From assembly GCA_045647745.1 (NCBI GenBank), contig JAZRMQ010000033.1, positions 1 through 24,829 on the forward strand: DNA of 24,829 bases, written 5' to 3'. This document shows, one piece after another, positions 24,817 to 24,829 of this stretch. The stretch comes from HGM04593 sp045647745. GTDB taxonomy: Bacteria; Bacteroidota; Bacteroidia; Bacteroidales; Bacteroidaceae. The notes under the pieces are model-generated. The model saw only the letters and a program-made list of their open reading frames with translations, had not been told where the DNA came from and made no database searches. A program made the translations under genes and the position numbers. Position 1 is the stretch's first letter. The number at the start of each line of letters is the position of its first letter.

Positions 24817-24829
24817 TCTTCAGTAGCTC
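24817..24829 (+). tRNA. Start of a second tRNA, probably a tandem tRNA-Asn copy (cut by window edge)
   Basis: The last 13 bases repeat the first 13 bases of the tRNA-Asn gene, and the three bases before them differ only slightly. The spacer between the two is 48 bases and shows no promoter match, so both probably come from one transcript. Identity of the anticodon cannot be seen in the window. Confidence 0.7.

Overview
The window reads as a chromosomal segment of a Bacteroidales bacterium (Bacteroides/Prevotella-like). The evidence is: Bacteroidetes-type promoters of the form TTTG-N20-TAnnTTTG, little sign of Shine-Dalgarno sites, exported proteins with a short C-terminal type IX-like tail (IYDLxGRR...GxYIIN.K), a giant BspA-like leucine-rich-repeat protein, and a translation-factor operon that runs straight into a SUF iron-sulfur operon. 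No phage, insertion sequence, CRISPR array or integrase was seen.

Layout. Positions 1-230 hold the 3' end of tsf (EF-Ts), closed by a strong terminator. From 311 to 11412 lies a cell-envelope block: a small lipoprotein (-), a secreted metzincin protease (+), a TPR/transmembrane/helix-turn-helix regulator (-), a 2126-residue secreted LRR protein (+), and a 59-residue peptide gene directly behind it (+, 11233-11412). The regulator and the giant LRR gene are divergent and share a 307-bp intergenic region with a good promoter in each direction. A very strong bidirectional terminator and a second hairpin close this block.

From 22056 down to 11564, on the minus strand, nine genes lie almost without gaps: rimP-nusA-infB-cvpA-sufB-sufC-sufD-sufS-rnhB. 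They cover ribosome maturation, transcription elongation/termination, translation initiation, a CvpA-like membrane protein, the SufBCD scaffold with the SufS desulfurase, and RNase HII. A near-perfect promoter precedes rimP. Between it and rimP is a terminator-like hairpin with a U tract, a candidate attenuator for the whole operon.

From 22245 rightwards there is a small single-pass membrane protein of unknown function (+), an S41 C-terminal processing protease (-), and a tRNA-Asn(GTT) gene with a consensus promoter. The first bases of a second, apparently identical tRNA run off the window edge.

The least explained part is 2578-11412: a membrane-anchored regulator beside a modular secreted giant that carries an Ala/Ser-rich helical insert, followed by a tiny uncharacterised peptide. 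The operon layout and the attenuator are the most testable regulatory observations.
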